DNA of 64,000 nt from Bryoerythrophyllum caledonicum (lineage: Eukaryota; Streptophyta; Bryopsida; Pottiales; Pottiaceae): assembly GCA_963971425.1 (NCBI GenBank), contig OZ020521.1, forward strand, positions 5,225,519-5,289,518, given 5' to 3'. The number at the start of each line of letters is the position of its first letter. Positions within the stretch are counted from its first letter, which is position 1. This document shows, in pieces, positions 45,753-60,636 of the stretch. The notes below the pieces were generated by a model, which was given only the letters and a program-made list of their open reading frames with translations, was not told where the DNA came from and did not search any database. Position numbers and translations under genes: made by a program.

Positions 45753-46595
45753 CTAAACCGAAGAATTTCCTCCCCGGTTTTGCAATACAGATGCAAATAG
45801 TGTTGCCATGCGCTCTTGAGACGCCTGAGTTAGCTTGAACATCTCCAACTCCAAGGCCCTATTCTCAGCATGCAACTTGACAGCAGTCTCAACCTTCATC
45901 TCTTCAGTCTTCAGTGTTGCCTCGCAAAAACGATCCAATGACGCGGCCATATCACCAGACACCCTCCGACGCTTGTTACTTGCACCACGACAACCTTGTA
46001 GATTTGATGCCCTTGTTCGTGGCGAATTTGGCGCTGCGGGAGGTACATCTTGTGGGCTCACCTCGTCATCATCTTCCAAATTCACCGGAGCCTTCTCTGT
46101 GCCATCAAGCTTCTCGCCATTGTCCATCGCTCCTGGTACTCCATTTGCTTTGGCCGCTTCACTGAAAATAGCATCAAGGTCATAAAAAAAAACAAACTTT
46201 GACTCATGATTCACTCCCGATGTCATTTCCTTCTTCTTATTAGTGTAATGCTTCCGCATTTTTCCCCACTTGTCTCTAACATGCATCCAAGTCCTACCCC
46301 CCTCACTAGGAAAATGGGCAACTAGGCGGGTTTGGATAAGGGCCCAATCCTTCCTCTTGAAGTTGCAATCTCCGCGCGCCTCAATCTTCTCCCTGCACAA
46401 GTCAATCAAATATCTAGTAGCGGGAATTCCCCACTTTCTATCATCGGCGGACACCAAGGGAGGTAGGGGAGGAGGAAGGGGTGTGCTTGGAACACAAGAG
46501 GGAGAAGAAGAAGGAGAAGGAGAAGAAGAAGGTAGTAGAGAAGGAGGGCCATTAGCCATAACCATTTGGCCTAAAAAACCCAACCCTTGCTCCAT
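45753..46595 (-). CDS. Myb/SANT (trihelix)-like protein of the Harbinger element, 280 aa
   Basis: The second gene of PIF/Harbinger elements; the family member binds element ends and imports the transposase. The ATG at 46593-46595 gives MEQGLGFLGQMVMANGPP. A Ser/Pro-rich segment follows. The trihelix-like domain at about residues 55-135 contains KWGIPATRYLIDLCREK, DCNFKRKDWALIQTRLVAHF and TWMHVRDKWGKMRKHY, with three spaced Trp. The C-terminus has a basic patch SNKRRR (NLS-like) and a helical tail (LHAENRALELEMFKLTQASQ). It is convergent with the transposase, 360 bp apart, and intact. Confidence 0.85.
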   Translation of the reverse strand: MEQGLGFLGQMVMANGPPSLLPSSSPSPSSSPSCVPSTPLPPPLPPLVSADDRKWGIPATRYLIDLCREKIEARGDCNFKRKDWALIQTRLVAHFPSEGGRTWMHVRDKWGKMRKHYTNKKKEMTSGVNHESKFVFFYDLDAIFSEAAKANGVPGAMDNGEKLDGTEKAPVNLEDDDEVSPQDVPPAAPNSPRTRASNLQGCRGASNKRRRVSGDMAASLDRFCEATLKTEEMKVETAVKLHAENRALELEMFKLTQASQERMATLFASVLQNRGGNSSV

Positions 46596-46922
46596 GCTTG
46601 AAGAAAGAAAGTTGCAAGTTTGTAAGCTTGCAAGACTCCAAGGCAAGGAGAGAGAGGACTACTACATTTCTCTGCCATCTTTAATAGTGCTTTTCTATGT
46701 GACTTGTGCATTTTACTTACTCTAATTTTAAGTGTCAGAGGGTTGATAAGGGTAAAACAAAAGTGGGCGGCTGAGGCTGAGAGAGGCGGCTCATTTTTTT
46801 TGTGCCTGCCTGACTTTGGCTGAGGTTGAGGCGCACTCTCAACAGAGGTCTGTTCTGGTGAACAGACCCCATCCATGTGAGCCGGCGTCGCCAGCCAAAT
46901 CTGCGCATGTGCGTGGGCCTAA

Positions 46923-47809
46923 TGTTAACCAGAGATTTAGGCTTATTGTTAGCTCCAGGTAGTAATTTTTTGAAGTTACTAAGTAGTTATGATTAAAAAG
47001 TAAAACAGTAGATCAATCCGGACTGTGGATGAAACTATCCTGAATGACAGTGGATGAACTGTCTATATTTTAGATGAAACTGTCCGGACATGGATGTCAT
47101 CCATCCGGACAACTTTCATCCATTAGGGCAGATTAGGGTTTGGAGGGGGTAGAGAGCCGCCCTCTAGGACTTGGAGGCTCACTTCTCTTTTCCTCTTCTC
47201 TCTTTGTGTGTGTGTGTGTGTGTGGGGAGCTCTTGGTGTGTTAGACTAGAGTGTAGAAGTGGTGGTTAGAGAGCTAGGATCTGAAGCTAATGTGCGGATC
47301 TGTAGTTGTAGTGAGTATGGAAGAGGTTTGTGAAGGTTTGAGGAAGTAAAGCATGAATTGGATACTACCTCTTGTGTGTTTGTGTTAGTGTTGTGAATGT
47401 GTGAGTAGATCTTGTTGTTAAAAGAGTATTTGGGTGCGACTTGGTTGTGGGTATTGTAGATCTGGCCTAAATACACTAGATCTGGTATAGATCTAGCTTG
47501 ATCTACTAAACCCTGACCAAATCTAGTATGTTGGAGTTAGAAACGAGTCCGGATTTATTGTGGGTATGGTCTGATTTGCTGTAATTGAGTGCGAAAACTT
47601 CAGATCTGTGCGTTAAACGTAAGAAAAACCACAGAAACGAAGTTCCAACGAACCCTGAATTCAGATCTAGATTCAGATCGAGGTCGAATCTAAGGTTTTA
47701 GACTCAGTAAAAGTCCTATTCTGGACTTTTGTCTGATGTCCTGAAACGTTAGTTTGATGTAGAAAAGATTGTCTTTCACCTAAACTTGAGGTGAAATCCC
47801 CCTTTAACA
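46923..47809 (+). repeat. 3' LTR, 887 bp
   Basis: Starts TGTTAACCAG and ends CTTTAACA, followed by TSD TCTAT. It is nearly identical to the 5' LTR for about the first 770 bp. The last 110 bp or so are far more diverged (see findings). Confidence 0.9.
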
Positions 47810-48123
47810 TCTATAAACATATAACAGAATTAGTTCATGTGCGATCATCTTTTTTTCATGGCTTGAAGCCTTTTGAAGAAATGTGTCCTTTAAACCAGAT
47901 GTGACCACTATAAACACTTATAGAATTTCATACCGTTATTTTATAACATTTATAGAAATAACAATTATAAGTCTTCAAAATTAAAAAAATATAACGTTTA
48001 TAGAAATAAAGGATCAAAGTACAAAAGATAAATCATAATTCAACTAAACTAATTCAATGAAATAAACTATAATGTCAAAATTTTGACAAGATTCTTCCAA
48101 CTAAGCTAACTAAAATAAAGAGT

Positions 48124-49618
48124 CTATAGTGGTTTGATGAGAATCTTCCTCACAATTAAATGAAACTTTCTTTTGAAGTACTTGAACAGTTGTGATGTGT
48201 GATAGACATCATTTGGTCTTTGTTCAAAATATTTCTTCAAAGTCTTTGGAGCACGTTTAGCACCACCAAATCCAACAACTTCTGCTATCGCATCAACAAT
48301 ATTCTCATGAACATCAAAATCTTGTTGTTGAAAAGAAAGCATATCAAAGAATCCTTGTCGGTGGGTTGATAGGGATTGTTTAAATTAAAATCCAACTCAT
48401 TATTAATACATTCACGAGCATTGGCGGCTTCGTTTTCCACAATATCTGATGACAACAAAGTGAGTTGATCAAGTAAAGCAACAACTTCATCAACTTCTTT
48501 TACACACCTAGCTTCCGTTGGCTCCCTCTCGACAAGATTTGAAAGAATACATGTATGCTTCCAACAATTATGAATTGTTGAAGTCGTCACTCCAACATGC
48601 CATGTCGTCTCAACCATTACCCCAGCTTGATAGACATCAATTGCAAATTCTTTCTGTGCAGTAAAATAATCTATTTGATTTTCATCATCAATTTTCAATA
48701 GTGGGCCTTGAATGATGCAATAATCCCTGCATCCATAGGCTGAAAGCAACTCATGGTGTTTGGACGTTAGAATACTAATTGTGTCACCCTCAACCGTGAA
48801 TCTACGTTTGGCACTTGATGTCAAGAGAAGTTATCGAGAAGCAAGATCACTTTTTCTTTTCGTGCCAATACCATCCTCCTCTCAAAATCCAGTGTAGACT
48901 ACTCAAAAATCTCCATCGTCATCCAAGCCTTCTTGTTAGCGGGCCACTTAATTTCCAAATTTTTTGGTTATTGAATATGTTTACAAGTGGAAATCCCTAG
49001 GCTTTAAAAAGTGGTTAATAATCAGTGGAGGAAGACAAGTGGTTCCCATAGCATTTGCAGTGAGCGCTACGGTAATTCTTTCCTTCTATTATTTTTCCCA
49101 GATAGTCTTTTGGTAGCCCAAGTAAAATTTGGCTCCAAAACCATTGCTGAAGTGTTAGTTGAAGCATCTATTCTGTGACTCGTTAATGCCATGATATTGA
49201 ACCTTTTCTTAAACTTCCCCACCCATCCATATGAGAACTGAAGTTCTTTCTCACTAGGATCTCTCAGTAGTAAAGCATAGAATCGCTTTGCTGCAACTAT
49301 CACCAAATCATCAAATATGGTTGTATCCCTCTCTTGCATTGTAGTAACCCAATTGAAAGTGGCTTGCTCCACTTCTGGACATTGCACTTTTCTCATGCAA
49401 TTAGAGTCACCCAAATGACCCACATCCACATTCGTAAACAATTCCTTCTGTTTCAAAAGTCTCCCAATATTCATATGAGAAATTAAGGCATTGAATTTGG
49501 CATTTGCACACTCGGTCAATGCTTTGTTGCTCATTTCTTGCCCTCCCGTCAACAACTTCTCATAATGAGAAGAAATCTCTTGTTCCTCCTTGAAGGTGGA
49601 TTCATGAACCTTGCCCAT
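48124..49618 (-). pseudogene. pogo/Tigger-like transposase pseudogene (CENP-B HTH + DDE_1)
   Basis: From ATG 49616-49618 (MGKVHESTFKEE) the first 185 codons hold a CENP-B/Tc5-type helix-turn-helix: VEQATFNWVTTMQER, FDDLVIVAAKRFYALL and FSYGWVGKFKKRFNI. Downstream, in shifting frames, are ITVALTANAMGTTCLPPLII (about 49015-49075), VILLLDNFS with the second Asp (about 48840), FQPMDAGIIASFKAHY (about 48695-48745) and a TWHVGVTTSTIHNCWKH block (about 48560-48610). These follow the pogo DDE_1 order. At least three stops or frame changes lie between 49067 and 48700. Confidence 0.8.
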
Positions 49619-49779
49619 TATGAACCTCAATCTAACATGAAATGCTCAAACGTGAAATGGTGAATGAACTTAATGAATAAATATTGTGCGAAATAATGTA
49701 GTGTCAAAAAATCTTGTGCAAATTAATCTCATTCACATAAATCTCGTGTAAATAAATGTTCTTCAAACAAATCTTATTC

Positions 49780-50150
49780 AATTAAATGTCCTTAAAAAAA
49801 GCCTTCTTAAAAAAAACTTCCTCAAAAAACTCTTCTTCCCGGACTGTGACCATCTTTGTTCTCTCACTCCCTCCCCATATGATTGAATCACACCCTGACC
49901 GTAACCTCCCAGGACTGATCCCTCATCGACCGAGACAGACCCCCACCAATCAACCCCTCACTGTCCCCTACAAACCCCCCAGTGTAACCTCCCCCAACTT
50001 ATCCCTCCCTCGACTAACCCCTCCCCTCCATTCAACACTCCCCTCAATCCCTATTCAACACTCCCCCACCCAAAATCTTCTGGCCCTTTCCCAAACCGCC
50101 TTGAAGTGCTCACACAAGATTCTCTAAATAAGAAAGAACCTCTAAGTTAT
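49780..50150. other. C-rich interior stretch of the pogo-like element, no gene
   Basis: The plus strand is unusually rich in C, with many CCCTCC and CCCCAC runs. No credible coding frame. It lies between the transposase and the right terminus. Confidence 0.4.
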
Positions 50151-51042
50151 GCTCAAAAGATATGATATAATACGTATATGAGGAAGTAAAAAGAATCATC
50201 GCTCACATGTATTATTTTGTTGTTTTTTGCAACTGTAACACTAATAGAATCAAAATAGCAAAGAAGGGAGCGAGACATCTCATAACACATAACACTCACT
50301 AGTGTTAATAAGTGTGATTTTCGACAGGAGCAAAATTTCCTTAACACATATAGAATTATATAACACATATAGAATTATAAACAGCTATAGAGGTAACACT
50401 TATAGAGTTTAGACTGTAGTTTGGTGAGAAAAGATCCAGGCATCAGAAAATATTTTTCATCACACCAAATACTTCACAGATTCAGTTGTTTACAGTGTTT
50501 GAGGTTCAGACCAAATAATACAGTGTTCCAAACACCCCAATGGGTATTTTAAATGCAGACAAATGTAGAGTTCACACCCTAAACGCGGCATAATAATCAC
50601 AGGAATCTTGATTGAAGAAAGTTGGAAGTGGAATTTGGACGTCCACAATGCAATGAAGGTGTTTCAAAACTAACGCTACAATTTGTCTGTTCCATCAAAA
50701 TTGGAAGCCGCGGCCATTCCATCACTAAGCCAAAAGCAACGGTAAAGAACAATTGAATGTACCAGACACTGAAAAACTCGTGAGGGGGCTCGAATGTGGT
50801 CACTTTTCTGTCTCCTCCCATTCAGAGGACAAGTTAATATTTGCGTCGATATCAACTGGATGGCACATACGATGCTGTGGACCGTCTCCTGCACATCAAA
50901 TTACCCCCTTTCAGCAAACAATCAAGTGTGATAATCACACAACAACCAAGTGTGATGTTCTCAAGGTAGTAAGATGACATACCACATGGTTTTTTGGCTT
51001 GATCCATGAACGGAGAGGGAGAGGGGGGGAGGGAGAGGGGGG

Positions 51043-51378
<336 letters not shown>

Positions 51379-51418
51379 GTGTTCTGAAGAATCAGAAGAA
51401 AAAAACACTTGGTACTCA

Positions 51419-55507
<4,089 letters not shown>

Positions 55508-55793
55508 TAGGTGGCCAGGGCAAATTGACCTCCTCGCTTGTTCTTATCCGAGGTGGCCCCCGTCTTTTATTGCATGGGGTCATTGTTCTGGCCCTCTTAT
55601 GTTGGGGGGTCCAGAGGCTTTTTTGGAATTTTTTTGACAAATTTGGGGCCTACTGACATTGTTACCCTTACAAACCCTCCCTTGCTATAAATAGGGCCCC
55701 ATCCAAAAACAAAATAGGGGCCAGGTTTGGCCCCACCACCTCGTGGCCCCCTCGGGTAAGGACAAGCGAGGGGGTCAATTCGCCTTGGCCAAC
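55508..55793. mobile_element. MITE family G, copy 1 (GC-rich palindromic, about 285 bp)
   Basis: The left end GGCCAGGGCAAATTGACC, then CTCGCTTGT and CCGAGGTGGCCCC, is mirrored at the right by GTGGCCCCCTCGG, ACAAGCGAGG and GGTCAATTCGCC. The interior includes GCTATAAATAGGGCCCC. A second copy in opposite orientation lies at 56886-57173. Confidence 0.8.
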
Positions 55794-56885
55794 AATAGGT
55801 CCTGTAAGTGACTTCTTTTGTCTAGTGGGCACTGGTTGTTTTTTTTTTTTTGGTGAAGGGCAGGGGCCAGGGTAGGGCATAGGGTTTTTTTTTGTGAAGC
55901 TTGGGTTGTGGAGAGTACAGAACTGGGATTGAGGAGATGGTGGTGGTCCAGGGAGCAAGTAGGGACACACCGAAGGGCCTGGGGGTTTGTCTTACCTTCA
56001 AGTGGAATGAGAATAAAATTTGGGGAGGTTGAATTGTGTCCATCCACCCATCAACATGTGTTGGAAGGGATGCTCAGGAGGAAATAAATTAAGTGTTGTT
56101 GATAGAACTGGGTTCCCATCTTTAGCCCTATTGGTTTGCGCTATGAATCTATTCTTGTGAATTCTGCAATCAAACTTTGTTTGTTTTGTGCCAAAATTTA
56201 AAAAAATTTAAAAACTATTCTTGTGAATAGTTAGTAAGTGTTGTAGTCACTGTAGCTTCCTGTGACCAGTAGTGCGTGAAACTTCTCCCAGATTTTAGCT
56301 TGATTCTTTTTGTATGGTTTGGGAGGATGGGGTGGGCATTTCAGAACTTTTCCAGCTATTGATGAATTCAGAACATGATGATCATTGAAAGCATGGTCAC
56401 TGGTACTACTGGAACCTAAGCCATGCCCCTGATATTAGAGTTGACAAAGCATGAAGAGCAGCTTTTGTGAGCAGAAGGGAAATCTTTACACCTATGAGTG
56501 CCATGTGGTGGCTGTAATCACAAAAATCAGATGCACATGAGTCCAAGTTTTGTCTCCATGGACAAAACCATGTAAGGAATTCAATGGTCCCCGTGAATTC
56601 AAAGTTTCCCTGTCAGAGAAAACAGGAAAGAGTCGCTATATTTCACAGAAAAGGCATGGTTTTAAAACCCTAAATCTAGGTATCATCCCCTCTATAGCCC
56701 CTAAAGGACCAAGTGCCATTAAATGGCATTTTGAAGGTTTGGTCAGGTTCCTATGGTGTCAATTTTCAACATTTCTCTTTGAATTTTTTACTATAGAAGG
56801 ACAATACTAAGACCTCAGTGGGAATTTTTTTTTTTCTAAATCGGACATTAAATGAAAAAGTAATAGGGTTTGGAATTTCAAACAG
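55794..56885. other. Spacer between inverted MITE G copies, no gene seen
   Basis: About 1.1 kb. The open frames at 55775-56047 and 56550-56810 have no recognisable domain. Poly-T and poly-A runs occur at about 55840 and 56825. If the two G copies act together this would be the loop of a large foldback. Confidence 0.4.
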
Positions 56886-57173
56886 GGAGAGCCTGCTAGG
56901 GCGAGTTGACCCCCTGGCTGGGACTTACCCAAGGGGGCCACGAGGTGGTGGGGCCAAACCTGACCCCTATTTTGTTTTTGGATGGGGCCCTATTTATAGC
57001 AAAGAGGGTCCTTCAGAGTAAATAATAGCCGTAGCCCCCAAATTTGTCAAACAAAAATCCCAAAAAAAGCCTCTAGACCCCCCAAAATAAGAGGGCCAAA
57101 AAAATGACCCCATGCAATTAAGACGGGGCCCACCTCAGATAAGTCCCAACGAGGGGGTCAATTTGCCTTGGCC
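56886..57173. mobile_element. MITE family G, copy 2 (inverted relative to copy 1)
   Basis: Carries the reverse complement of the copy 1 blocks in order: GGGGCCAAACCTGACCCC, TTGGATGGGGCCCTATTTA, GAGGGGGTCAATTTGCC. Similar length and palindromic ends. Confidence 0.8.
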
Positions 57174-57199
57174 AAGAGCCTGCACGTCGGGCACCTCCA

Positions 57200-57930
57200 A
57201 AAACTTTTGCTAAGACACTCTATTGAATGTGAGATTTTCAATACTTGCAAGTAATATTATGTCCCTTCACTTTGGCCACAAGAAATTCTTATCTTTAGTG
57301 AAAAATAGCATATTAACCCAAGTCAAACATTTCACACTTTGTCACACATTGTCGAGCAAGGTACCAAAAAACTTCTTCTTTTCCGTATAAAACTTAGAGA
57401 TCTACATATTTTAGTCTTTTTATTTTTTCCACAACAATATGTGGTATAAATCTTCTTATTGACCATTCGTATTATCAATCTAAAACATATTGTGTACACA
57501 AAAATTCAAACTTGAATTGGCAATTTTTGAACCTCCACTCCTTCCAGAGTTGTTTTGAGTATGCTATATCCCTTTTCAACCTCTAAAAATTGGTGAACAA
57601 GGAGCTAACATCATGCTTAACAAGGTGGTAATGAATTTTGACCTTATGTAGTGCAAAAATTTGACACCATGTGAAGTCAAAGTCTGATGATCTACTAAAC
57701 GCAAGGAAGAAAATGAATGGTTTTCTCTACTTCAAGCACTATATTCTTCCAATCTGTGTGGTCAAAGTTTATGAAATTTGTGAGAACATTACCTAATAAG
57801 TCTTGATTGAGATCCTACAATTCAATGTAGAAATAAAAGTTTTTTTTCCTCCTCACTCATTGCACTAGAACGAATGGTTTTGAAGCGTTTTTGGTGTGAA
57901 AATGACTTGGGCCTCCAGGAGTTAAAGAAC
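57200..57930. repeat. Dispersed unknown repeat J, copy 2
   Basis: Parallel to 31640-32400 (ACTCTATTGAATGTGAG, GCAAGTAATATTATG, AACCTCCACTCCTTCC, GACACCATGTGAAGTCAAAG). The unit is about 730 bp. Class unknown. Confidence 0.65.
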
Positions 57931-58065
57931 AAAGCCTATGACGGTGACATCGATACCAAATTCCATACCACTATGTGCTCTAATTTTTCATTAAATATAA
58001 GTGGAAATTCTTTTATTTCATTTTTCATAGATGAGTTCACACGTTTTGTGTATGTCACAAAAATC
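57895..58065 (+). mobile_element. Ty1/copia integrase-like fragment (fossil scrap)
   Basis: A short stretch encodes GDIDTKFHTTMCSNFSLN followed by SGNSFISFFIDEFTRFVYV. This follows the copia integrase core pattern (GD..HTD..GP....L.G..YF..FIDD.SR..WVY). Nothing else of the element is recognised around it. Old and broken. Confidence 0.5.
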
Positions 58066-58508
58066 ACAATTTTTTTGGTGAAAATTTGAATTTATGGTGA
58101 TTTTTTGAAGAAAAAGCGAAGAAATTTTATGTCAATAAGGTATGCTAAACTTTTTGAAAATTTCACCAAAGGTGTAAATTATGGGGAAAAACTATTGGTG
58201 TAAATGAAACTTCCATGTTCAACTAAAAGTAGAAAAGCGGTCAGCCATGGTTATTGGCCCAAAGTTCAAATTGCAATAACTTATTCAATTTTATGTATTT
58301 TTCAAATTTTCAAATTGGATTGGAAACTAGAATTTTAAAACTTCACTTCAGTAGTTGGACTCAAGATAAAAAAATATACAGTTCTAATGACTCAAATTCA
58401 GATTTTGAGCTTGAGCGAGAAGTTTTTAAAACTCACTACAAAGATATCCATGTCACAAACTTTTTCTTCTTTAGAAACAACATGATTATCTCATCATCTA
58501 AGGGAATT

Positions 58509-59303
58509 TCATACATGGACCATGGTGCCAAGGTACCAAAGGACTAAACTATGTCGAGGTGTCGAGTTTTGTGTAGGAAAAATTATTAAAACATACGATT
58601 TGTGGAGTTTGGGACGATCCATGTGTGAAAGCCCAAGGTACCATGTTGAGAGGTTGTCACCCATACCATTTGGCAAATCCCAAGTCAATTTCTACGTCTT
58701 AAGGGTCTTACTTTTATGAAACTTTCCTCTCTCTATAATTCTCTAGCCACGGTCCACGGAGCTTACAAGGGAACACATTTTTGGTAAAAAAATCAAGAAA
58801 ATGGTCAAAATGCTAATTACACAAAAAAAAACAGCACTAGTCTGGCACAAAAAAATTAAAGTAAAAACATTTAGGTGAAAATTCGAATTAAAAAAATTTA
58901 GATTAAAGAAGTTGGGTAAAAAATGTTGGGTAAAAAATTTAGGTAAAGAACTTGGATAAAGAACTTGGGTAAAATATTTTAGGATAAAATAGGTTATTGT
59001 TTTAAACTTTAGTATAATGGTTGAGATCTTGTCAAATCTTAATATATTAATCAAAAAATGTTCGGTACCTCGGCAAGAGTTTAGTCCAAACGAGCATAGA
59101 AACCCAAACTTCTTTTAAGGGACCAAACTCTTGGAGCCAAAACTTCCAAAAAGTGTTGCCATGTAGGCATTTTTGACGCCTTTGGTACCTTGGTCCAAGT
59201 GTGAAACACCAAGGTCTCGACTAAGGCCATTTATAGGCTCTACACCAATCAAATTGCTAATAGCACTTGGTACCTTGGTACCATGGTCCATGTGTAAAAC
59301 CCC
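58509..59303. mobile_element. Putative TIR element of about 0.8 kb (ends TACATGGACCATGG)
   Basis: The left TACATGGACCATGGTGCCAA, GGTACCAAAGG is mirrored at the right by CTTGGTACC, TTGGTACCATGGTCCATGTG. The GGTACCAAGG motif recurs inside (58636, 59185). AT-rich interior with GAACTTGGGTAAA-type short repeats at 58912-58980. No transposase. Confidence 0.6.
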
Positions 59304-59577
59304 TCTAATACTTACACATTCAATGAACTCTCCACAAAAAAGAATTGGATGAAAAATGACAATGTACAAAGATAATCATCCTGAAAATATCATATGAGAA
59401 ACGACTTTTTGGTTCCTAATGCGTTTCAGGGTTAACATATTCTTTGGTCACTACACTGTTTATCTTATATAGTGTGAATGTATTAGTTATGTAGGTGAAA
59501 TATGCAGTGGACTAATCTATATTGGTCTTAAAATAGAACAATGTATCAGTTCCTTGGCACCTCCCTACTGCTAAACC
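59304..59577. other. Intergenic spacer, no feature seen
   Basis: About 270 bp, AT-rich. No ORF or repeat supported. Confidence 0.4.
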
Positions 59578-60636
59578 TACACTCATCCCTCCCATAAGTT
59601 ATACCTCTCATCAATTTTAATTCCGCTAAATTATAACCTCAACTAACTAATAACCATTGTTGGTATAAAAACCTCTACTAAGTAATACCCTCCGCTAAGT
59701 TACACCGCTTCACTAAACTTGTATGCGTCCTTTGAACTTGTCATCTCTTGTGATTGTTCTCTGTCCATGTGTATTTGCCGTTGGGCTCAGGCTTTTGGAA
59801 ATGCTTACCACCATAAATCATATAGATCATATATGGAATATGGGAATAGAATTGGAACCGTGATTATTGTCATGAGTGGAAGTTTGGTGGACATGGATTT
59901 AGTGGTGGAACAAACAGACACTTTATTCACTCCGGCCTCCCCCTTTGAGAACCGGAGTTCTTCTTTCTTTTGAGTGGAAGCTTGTTTGCATGCAATGGAC
60001 AACCGTTAATTCGCTTCGAGATGTATCTCACGTTGGAGTTTGATGTTGCTTTGCAAGCACGTTAAAAATCAGCTCTCGCGATCACAACTCTCCCGCTCAG
60101 CACTAGCTTACTCACCTTCCTCAAAAACAACTCTAGAATTCCCGTCAAACCCTGTCAAACCCAAACAATCTAGAATAACCCAAAATCTCCTAAAATTCAT
60201 CTTGTGTGTTGAATTTGTTTTTTACTAATTCTATTGCAAACTATAGACGTGGCGAGGCGTACACCTAAGGATTTGGAGGATGCACAACCAATTGGAAGTG
60301 TGCGAGCATCGACAGATGTGTTGAAACGCTTCCTCTTCACGAGAAAGTCAATGGGTTTTTAGGGTTTTTTTTTCACATGTGCATTGACAATGTTGAGATC
60401 CCACCATTGTAATTGCACTACTATGATCCATGCTCACAAGGACGAGGTCAACGTTGGCGGATTTTGATCCAAGGTTGTGGGTTTGGTGAGTTTGTAAGGA
60501 AATTCAGTTGTAGAGAGGAAATAGGGTTTGGCATACGGTGAACAAGCTCTCCCGCTACGCTCCTCAACTCTTGTGTTGATCAACCTCCTTCCACTGGCGC
60601 TGGATTTGGCTATAACTTATGAGAGGGATGAGTGTA
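59578..60636. mobile_element. TIR element family C, 1.06 kb
   Basis: The left TACACTCATCCCTCCCATAA continues into GTTATA. The right end, TATAACTTATGAGAG then GGATGAGTGTA, mirrors it over about 26 bp with one mismatch. The interior contains sub-repeats of the AAGTTATA type (59610-59705), a LINE 3'-end scrap and short ORFs without domains. The 140-bp copy at 19467 shares its ends. Confidence 0.75.
59900..59975 (+). mobile_element. LINE 3'-end scrap inside element C
   Basis: GTGGTGGAACAAACAGACAC, TTTATTCACTCCGGCCTCC and GAGTTCTTCTTTC match the LINE 3' tail in the opposite orientation to the two large copies. About 75 bp. Confidence 0.6.

Larger units (their letters stand above)
43761..46919. 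mobile_element. PIF/Harbinger DNA transposon, two intact ORFs, 3.16 kb
   Basis: Bounded by TAA on both sides (43758-43760 and 46920-46922), the 3-bp TSD of PIF/Harbinger. The termini share ACGCACATGCG near each edge and a GCCGGCGTCGCC block further in, so the TIRs are short and imperfect. Inside are a transposase on the plus strand and a convergent Myb/trihelix-like ORF on the minus strand, the standard two-gene layout. Both ORFs are unbroken, so it looks whole. It sits between the polypurine tract and 3' LTR of the host LTR element. Confidence 0.9.
34651..47809 (+). mobile_element. LTR retrotransposon, Ty3/gypsy-type gag, non-autonomous, fossil with nested Harbinger
   Basis: Two direct LTRs (34651-35539 and 46923-47809), each beginning TGTTAACC and ending AACA, are flanked by the 5-bp duplication TCTAT (34646-34650 and 47810-47814). 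The internal part is about 8.2 kb once the 3.16-kb Harbinger insertion is removed. It holds a long leader, a gag region with a zinc knuckle and an aspartic protease. I see no reverse transcriptase, RNase H or integrase, so it looks like a gag-protease class that depends on a partner. Over most of their length the LTRs differ by only about 2% by eye, suggesting a geologically young insertion. The internal reading frames carry several breaks; it is treated as a fossil. Confidence 0.9.
47895..50416 (-). mobile_element. pogo/Tigger-like (Tc1/mariner) DNA transposon, decayed
   Basis: The right terminus read inward is CAGTCTAAACTCTATAAG followed by GTTACCTCTATA, next to TA. It resembles plant Lemi/Emigrant-type pogo ends (CAGTAAAACCTCTATAA style). 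The left edge is vague; CACTATAAACACTTATAG at about 47905 is the best candidate. Inside is a broken DDE_1 transposase (48124-49618). AT-rich subterminal repeats (AACACATATAGAATTATA, twice) lie at 50343-50381. Confidence 0.55.

Noticed and set aside
46596-46646. N-terminal extension of the Myb-like ORF
   Set aside because: Opens with TTG; the first ATG is at 46593-46595.
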